Positions 41,604-46,366 of a stretch of 46,366 nt of DNA are shown here, one piece after another (the first letter of the stretch is position 1; each line of letters starts with the position of its first letter). Below the pieces are notes generated by a model. It saw only the letters and a list, made by a program, of their open reading frames with translations. It was not told the origin of the DNA and searched no databases. Location of the stretch: positions 12,430 through 58,795 of the IMG/VR virus record IMGVR_UViG_3300030451_002952; one strand, given 5' to 3'. The position numbers were made by a program, and so were the translations under genes. The DNA comes from a virus.

Positions 41604-43348
41604 TATGGTTGATTTGTTAATGTTACACTTATTGCAAAAGTTAAACTATCTCCTACCTGTGCAGCTCCCACTAAATCAAAGCTCCAGTTAAATGTTATAG
41701 TTGTATCATTAGCTGTTGTTGGGTTAGAGCTAACAGTCAAATTCTGTAAATCAGCACTATTTTCTGATGATGAAATACTTATCTCACTTGCGGTATTTCC
41801 TGTAAAATTACCTGTTGCGGTTGCAGTACCACTAACAGTACCTGTTTTTCCTACTCTAACTGTTCCTCCTGTGTTCACTGTAACTCCACTTAAATCATCG
41901 TCAGTTTCTGTTATAGTTACTGTTAATGATGGAATTGAAATATTTACATTAGCGGTATTTCCAAATGTATTTGAGCCAGATGGGTCTTTTGCTTTGTATG
42001 TAAATTGAGCTAAATTAACACCTCCAGCAGAAGTATAAGTAAATGCTCCTGTATTAGCGTTGTCTAGTGATAAAGAACCGTTAGAAGGATTTGTTACGAT
42101 TTCATATAAAACCGCATCACCTTCTGGGTCGGTTGCATTTAGTGTTCCAGAAACCGCATTACCACTTGTTATAGATAAGTTTACATTACTAGATACAGGA
42201 GGCTCATTTATGTTGCCAATATTAACAGTAATAGTTCCTGTTCCTACTCCTCCACCAACATCTGTTGCTGTTACTGTTAAATTATAAGAAGTTGTTGTCT
42301 CAAAGTCTGGTGAATTAGCAACAGTAATTTGCCCTGTAGAAGAATTTATAGCAAAATCATTATTTGTATTACCTCCAGTTATTGCATAAGTAAGTCCTGT
42401 GTTTGTTCCATCCGCAGAACCATTTACAGCGACTACACTATGTACGTTAGTTCCTACAGATACATTTTCATTTATTGATACAGTAGCTCCTGTTACTGTA
42501 GGATTTACATTTGTGACTGTAATGTTAAATGATTCTGTATAAGAAAGACCATCACCATCAACTACCTTGATATTTAAAATAAAACTCCTATCATCTGTGT
42601 TATTAAAATTAAAAGTTCCTACTGTTTTAAGTAAACAAGTTGCATCAGTATTATCAGAATCTACAAGAGTAAATCTAGAAGAAGCATCGTTATTACTTGC
42701 GTCTACAGCGTTCATTATTGTAAAATCTGCTGTGTCACTAGAAGTAGAATCTGTAACTGTTATAGTTCCAATAGTCGTTGCTGCTGCATCTCCTTCAGAA
42801 AAAGTAGAGCTAGATATAGATAAGTCAGATGGAGCATCTCCTGTACTTTCTATAGATACAGGTAAAACAAACGCAGGTGGTTTTTTTATAAGAGTTAAAT
42901 CTGTAATGTCTGTAATGGTCGCTGCCGACCTTTCTGTATACCAACTAAGAGGAACGCCTCCTTCTCTATAGTTCCAAACTAATACATCACCTATAATATT
43001 TATGTCTGGGTCAAAGTCTGTTGTTACTGCGTGAGTATATGTTAGTAGTAATGTAGCAGTGCTACCTGATATTTTATAAATCTTAGCTTTTGTAGTCCCC
43101 TTTACAAGTACGTATATATTATCATCATTATCTCTAATGCTAGCTTTTACTACGGGATTGGTCAATCCCGATGATAAATCTACATTTATAGTAGATACAG
43201 AGTTCATTGTTTTAGTAGAACCAGCTCCTCCTTCTTTTCCAGTTTCTACTACAATATTTTTAGCATCTAAGTAATCACCTTTTGGAAAGTAGTATTTGTC
43301 AGCATCTTTGTTTAAACCTCCGCTTGATATAAAATTATTTCTAGGCAT
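41603..43348 (-). CDS. 581-aa tail protein N-terminal part fused to cadherin/Ig-like repeats
   Basis: Residues 1-150 (SSGGLNKDADKYYFPKGDYL, then DNIYVLVKG and DVLVWNYREGGVPLSWY) look like the N-terminal part of a podovirus tail tube protein. From about 165 onward come tandem cadherin/Ig-like domains: one near 170-280, a clear cadherin-type domain near 285-390 (SINENVSVGTNVHSVVAVNG, GQITVANSPDFETTTSYNLT), one near 390-480 and a last beta domain. Such domains bind surface glycans or proteins. The stop overlaps the next start, so the two proteins are probably made by stop-restart translation and may work as one unit. Confidence 0.65.
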   Translation of the reverse strand: MPRNNFISSGGLNKDADKYYFPKGDYLDAKNIVVETGKEGGAGSTKTMNSVSTINVDLSSGLTNPVVKASIRDNDDNIYVLVKGTTKAKIYKISGSTATLLLTYTHAVTTDFDPDINIIGDVLVWNYREGGVPLSWYTERSAATITDITDLTLIKKPPAFVLPVSIESTGDAPSDLSISSSTFSEGDAAATTIGTITVTDSTSSDTADFTIMNAVDASNNDASSRFTLVDSDNTDATCLLKTVGTFNFNNTDDRSFILNIKVVDGDGLSYTESFNITVTNVNPTVTGATVSINENVSVGTNVHSVVAVNGSADGTNTGLTYAITGGNTNNDFAINSSTGQITVANSPDFETTTSYNLTVTATDVGGGVGTGTITVNIGNINEPPVSSNVNLSITSGNAVSGTLNATDPEGDAVLYEIVTNPSNGSLSLDNANTGAFTYTSAGGVNLAQFTYKAKDPSGSNTFGNTANVNISIPSLTVTITETDDDLSGVTVNTGGTVRVGKTGTVSGTATATGNFTGNTASEISISSSENSADLQNLTVSSNPTTANDTTITFNWSFDLVGAAQVGDSLTFAISVTLTNQP

Positions 43349-43354
43349 AGTACA

Positions 43355-44158
43355 TTAATTTTTAATTGAACCATGAATACCTTGTCTAAATGATGCTATA
43401 ATATCTGCATATGTCAACGCATTTAATCTTGATTTTAGTTTTCTTTTAGCATTTATAAAATCTTGTTTAGCTAAACCAACTTTATTAAAAGCTGAATTTG
43501 TGTGATAAAACTTTTGATATATAATGTATTTTTTAATAGTATCTTGTGCATAAGGATGAACTACATTAGCATTAGATACAGTTACACCATTCGTGATATA
43601 TACTAGAGTTACTTTTGTAACATCTACATTGTTATTAAATACTATTTCTCCTTGATGTATGTCTACATTATAAGATTGAGATTGTCCTGTTGACAAACCA
43701 TATTGTCTACCAACGTGCTCACCAAATTCATTTACAGCTCCATAATGAGAGGTATGTGCATATAAAAACTCTAAATCACTATCACCTAGAGTAGCATCTG
43801 GATGTGCTATTTTTGTTCCTTGAGCATCCACATTCTGTATTAAGTTTAGTTGTGGGTCTCTTCTTAAAGGTAAAAGATGTTCACCATATTTAGCCATAAC
43901 TTCTACTACATCTACACAATCAGAAGGTATTATAGCTCTTTTATATGAAGTTACATCAAGTTCTACAGACTTAACATTACTTGATGTAGCATCTGTAGAG
44001 TTTGCACCTACAGCTCCAGTAGAGCCTAAAGGTATATCATAGTTTATTTCTTCCAAACACTGTATGCCATAATGTAAAAACCTTACATAATAATGCATAG
44101 GATATTGCATATCCATCAATGTATTTCTAACTATATGGTCAAGCGTTATCGTTTTCAT
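43355..44158 (-). CDS. 267-aa head-tail connector (ring/adaptor) protein
   Basis: Begins with a helical region (LDHIVRNTLMDMQYPMHYYV) and a beta-rich centre with YKRAIIPSDCVDVVEVM and LLPLRRDPQLN. It ends with long helices (YAQDTIKKYIIYQKFYHTNS, FINAKRKLKSRLNALTYADI). The order resembles adaptor/ring proteins below the portal of podoviruses. Three similar-sized genes in a row (43355-45513) fit connector, ring and tail-tube A roles. It overlaps the upstream gene by 20 bases. Confidence 0.6.
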   Translation of the reverse strand: MKTITLDHIVRNTLMDMQYPMHYYVRFLHYGIQCLEEINYDIPLGSTGAVGANSTDATSSNVKSVELDVTSYKRAIIPSDCVDVVEVMAKYGEHLLPLRRDPQLNLIQNVDAQGTKIAHPDATLGDSDLEFLYAHTSHYGAVNEFGEHVGRQYGLSTGQSQSYNVDIHQGEIVFNNNVDVTKVTLVYITNGVTVSNANVVHPYAQDTIKKYIIYQKFYHTNSAFNKVGLAKQDFINAKRKLKSRLNALTYADIIASFRQGIHGSIKN

Positions 44159-44831
44159 GTTTAGCGTTTAATTCTACTTGGGATATTCTACCGTTACTAA
44201 TCTGTCTTAATACTTCTTCTATAACACTTGATTCTATCTCTGGACTTACAGGTAATAAATCTGAATCAGAAAGCTGTGATAAATCTGCAACTAAAAGTAA
44301 TACTGTTACTTGTGATACAGAACCGTTAGCTGATGTTGTAATATTTTTTGTAAAGTAAATTCTTTTTCCTTCTATATAATAACCTGTCTGTTGTTCTAAA
44401 TATGACGTATTGATTCCTGCGCTTTGTGTGCCACTATTATATCCAACCCCCATGACAGACCAGTCTTGAGAAGATATTGGGATATAAGGCGAATGTGGGT
44501 TTCCTGTAGGTGTTATATTCCACACTCCCATATCCATCGGTAAACTTAATGGAATAGCAGTAAGGTCAATGTATGCTCTATTGTTATTTGCATCTGCTGT
44601 GACTGATACTGGACTAAATGTAACAATATTACATCTAGGAATGTCAACATATCCATCGGTAAATCTTTCAAAAGTTTGTGCTTTTAATAATTTATTTAAC
44701 GCTTGCTCTATTAATAAATATATTTCTCTTGTATCAAATGACTCGTTTGTACCTTGCACATTATCTCTGTCTTTAAAACGTGCATAATTTCTTTGTATTT
44801 GTTCTGCTATTTTTTTTTTAGTTGTTGCCAT
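44139..44831 (-). CDS. 230-aa head-tail connector protein
   Basis: A helical N-terminus (KKKIAEQIQRNYARFKDRDN, EIYLLIEQALNKLLKAQTFE) leads to a beta-rich middle with GVWNITPTGNPHSPYIPIS. The end, LSDSDLLPVSPEIESSVIEEVLRQI (shown in part), is like the LP-(I/V)-SP-E segment of phage ring or tail-tube A proteins. It overlaps both neighbours (20 and 14 bases). No enzyme motif. Confidence 0.6.
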   Translation of the reverse strand: MATTKKKIAEQIQRNYARFKDRDNVQGTNESFDTREIYLLIEQALNKLLKAQTFERFTDGYVDIPRCNIVTFSPVSVTADANNNRAYIDLTAIPLSLPMDMGVWNITPTGNPHSPYIPISSQDWSVMGVGYNSGTQSAGINTSYLEQQTGYYIEGKRIYFTKNITTSANGSVSQVTVLLLVADLSQLSDSDLLPVSPEIESSVIEEVLRQISNGRISQVELNAKHENDNA

Positions 44832-45513
44832 CTCTTTGCTGATTAGTGTCTATAACTGATTCTAATTGAATTGTTTGGTTATCCTTAATAGGAAATCCTA
44901 AATATGTTAGTGCACGATTTGCTATGTCTGAAAAAGACCTCACGTCCCAATCTAAATTTGTGCTTCCTGAATTTGAATAGGTAATGTTTCCGTTAGATGT
45001 TGTAAAATTAAATACACCATCAGTGGGTTTCTTAAAGTATAATAAAACAAAATTATATGAGCCTGTACTAGGTCTTGGAGCTATTTCTATTTGTCCATCA
45101 TATATAGTAGCTATTGGTTTATATTCGTTTGTAGATGTATTTATAATAGGAGGAACGATGGTGGAATTCTTTCTATCAATAAAAGAATCCCACTTCATCA
45201 AATTTCCTTCATGTAAGTTATTACTTGAATCTTTGTAATAAAAAGTAATAGCCTCAATAAAATTAGCATCTATAGATGATAACGACTTAACACCATTATC
45301 ATTATTAGAAACACTAAAATTACTTTGTTTTAAAAATAAATGGTCATAATCAAACTTTTCAGTTTTTTTATAATTTTCAACTAAGGAGTCAAATAAATCA
45401 AACTGAGCTCTATTTATTGCTCTGTCTATATCACTTGGAGAAACAAATCCACCATAGTTTTTCTTAATTGTTCCTCTAATAAAATCATGTAAATCCTTAA
45501 TTGCTATCGCCAT
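44818..45513 (-). CDS. 231-aa head-tail connector protein
   Basis: First helices (IKDLHDFIRGTIKKNYGGFV, SDIDRAINRAQFDLFDSLVE) resemble adaptor proteins that dock under the portal. A beta-rich second half contains YDGQIEIAPRPSTGSYNFVL and a final NRALTYLGFPIKDNQTIQLE. It starts directly after the upstream stop. Role inferred from pattern and context. Confidence 0.55.
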   Translation of the reverse strand: MAIAIKDLHDFIRGTIKKNYGGFVSPSDIDRAINRAQFDLFDSLVENYKKTEKFDYDHLFLKQSNFSVSNNDNGVKSLSSIDANFIEAITFYYKDSSNNLHEGNLMKWDSFIDRKNSTIVPPIINTSTNEYKPIATIYDGQIEIAPRPSTGSYNFVLLYFKKPTDGVFNFTTSNGNITYSNSGSTNLDWDVRSFSDIANRALTYLGFPIKDNQTIQLESVIDTNQQRDGNN

Positions 45514-45897
45514 TTATTCTTCTATATACTCTTTAAATACATTCATAAAACTTGGAGGTAATTTTATGTCTCCAAATTCTTCTATACTTACTGGCTCAGA
45601 TAAAACTCTAATTGAATCTTCCTGAGTTAAAAACGCAGTAATGTCTTTATTAAACTTTTCTACGTTCTTTTTAGGAATCTCCACTTGTCCGTCTTTCTCA
45701 ACGCCATGCTTTTTAAAAATCTCTTGCCTTTGTTTCTCAATAGTTTCAGAAACTTTAGCAACTTCATCTCTAAACCTAGCCATTTTATAACCTAGTTTAG
45801 CACTAATTCCCTGCCCTTCGGCAGCTTTTTCAAATGACATCAAGGCTATACCTAGAGCCTGTATGTCTAAGACTTTCATCTTTTTTTCTTTTAACAT
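45514..45897 (-). CDS. 127-aa helical protein near the connector genes
   Basis: Mostly alpha helix with charged coiled-coil segments (YKMARFRDEVAKVSETIEKQ) and a LPPSFMNVFKEYIEE end. An internal ATG (residue 7, MKVLDIQ) may be the true start. It may be a head-completion or tail accessory protein. I do not recognise a family. Confidence 0.55.
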   Translation of the reverse strand: MLKEKKMKVLDIQALGIALMSFEKAAEGQGISAKLGYKMARFRDEVAKVSETIEKQRQEIFKKHGVEKDGQVEIPKKNVEKFNKDITAFLTQEDSIRVLSEPVSIEEFGDIKLPPSFMNVFKEYIEE

Positions 45898-45972
45898 AAT
45901 TTGATTGTTTAATTAATAATGTAAAATTATTTCTTATTGTATTATAAATTATCTCTGAGGGGTTAAGACCTA

Positions 45973-46366
45973 TTAATTGTTTTTACCTCTTGAACTACCA
46001 CCTCCTGACGTTACAGGATTGCTTGCTATTGGTGCATCTCCTCCTCCTGTTGTTTGACTACCAACTACTATAGGTGGATTATTATTTACATTAGGGTTGG
46101 GAGTTACATAACCAAAAGTACCATTTACATTACCATGATATCTCCATCTGCTATCATGATATCTATAATCATAGTGTCTATCGTAATGAGGTACATAATA
46201 CCTACTATCTTGCCATCTTACAAAGTCATATCCAACTACATGATACATTCTTTGTGGTTGTATGTCTTGAATTTTTATTTTTACTGTATCACCTGAGTTT
46301 GTAAGTGCTAGAACATGAGTTACTATTACTCTGTTTGAATCATATAATACACTAGCACAACTTGAA
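45973..46366 (-). CDS. Probable lipoprotein, 5' end outside window
   Basis: The frame is open from the right edge and ends at 45973 (130 codons visible). The first visible residues, SSCASVLYDSNRVIVTHVLA, look like a bacterial lipobox (S-S-C) and mature lipoprotein start, so the missing part may be an 18-20 residue signal peptide. A beta-rich segment is followed by a His/Tyr/Arg-rich stretch (YYVPHYDRHYDYRYHDSRW) and a Pro/Asn then Gly/Ser-rich end. An ATG at 46248 would lose the beta-rich segment. Phage lipoproteins often block superinfection, but that role here is inference. Confidence 0.55.
   Translation of the reverse strand, partial: SSCASVLYDSNRVIVTHVLALTNSGDTVKIKIQDIQPQRMYHVVGYDFVRWQDSRYYVPHYDRHYDYRYHDSRWRYHGNVNGTFGYVTPNPNVNNNPPIVVGSQTTGGGDAPIASNPVTSGGGSSRGKNN

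Noticed and set aside
1422-43155. Recurring CAATCCCG/CGGGATTG words in many genes
   Set aside because: They fall in different frames and genes without regular spacing or symmetry. This is probably codon and dinucleotide bias.
1-46366. DNA polymerase, RNA polymerase or a toxin-antitoxin pair
   Set aside because: No polymerase motifs were seen in any frame, and none of the small gene pairs shows a recognisable toxin or antitoxin pattern.

Overview
This window looks like most of the genome of a short-tailed (podovirus-like) phage or prophage of a Bacteroidota host, probably a marine flavobacterium. The DNA is AT-rich. Most start codons have an A-rich leader and no Shine-Dalgarno sequence. Candidate promoters fit the Bacteroidota pattern (TTTG, about 20 bases, TAnnTTTG-like box). 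There is a terminase, portal, scaffold, major capsid protein, three connector-like proteins and three internal (ejection-type) proteins, but no tail sheath, tape measure or baseplate gene.

Layout. (1) 15408 down to 1, minus strand: small accessory genes, a GroES-like co-chaperonin, dNMP kinase, a possible small terminase, large terminase, portal, acidic scaffold, major capsid protein, an unknown 278-aa protein and a long tail fibre that runs off the left edge. (2) 15409-16082: a 674-base gene-free region between divergent operons, holding an operator and promoters. (3) 16083-21527, plus strand: early/accessory genes, including an amidoligase-like gene and a fused class-II glutamine amidotransferase/gamma-glutamylcyclotransferase gene, a tRNA-like minihelix, repeated hairpins and a second operator-promoter module. 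(4) 21733-29532, plus strand: tyrosine integrase, an annealing-type recombination protein, HNH nuclease, YqaJ-type exonuclease, small HTH protein, SSB, primase-helicase, RusA-like resolvase and two PD-(D/E)XK-like proteins, ended by a strong terminator at 29587-29613. (5) 46366 down to 29612, minus strand: a lipoprotein-like partial gene, connector proteins, a tail protein apparently split in two with cadherin-like domains, internal virion proteins including one of 1555 aa, an M15 peptidase endolysin, holin and a run of microproteins.

Regions 1 and 5 both read leftward. If the molecule is circular or circularly permuted they form one late operon starting near 15.4 kb, with early genes diverging from the same point and converging on it at 29.6 kb. 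The window ends do not join in frame, so some sequence seems to be missing.

Replication would rely on host DNA polymerase, with the phage supplying helicase-primase, SSB and recombination enzymes. The integrase suggests a temperate lifestyle, but no typical repressor is recognisable. The most interesting content is the amidoligase plus GATase/GGCT pair, the two matching operator-promoter modules (TGGTCG-N4/5-CGACCA with TTTG-N20-TAnnTTTG-like boxes), the tRNA minihelix, the repeat cluster between ssb and the helicase-primase gene, and a two-part GroES-like protein.
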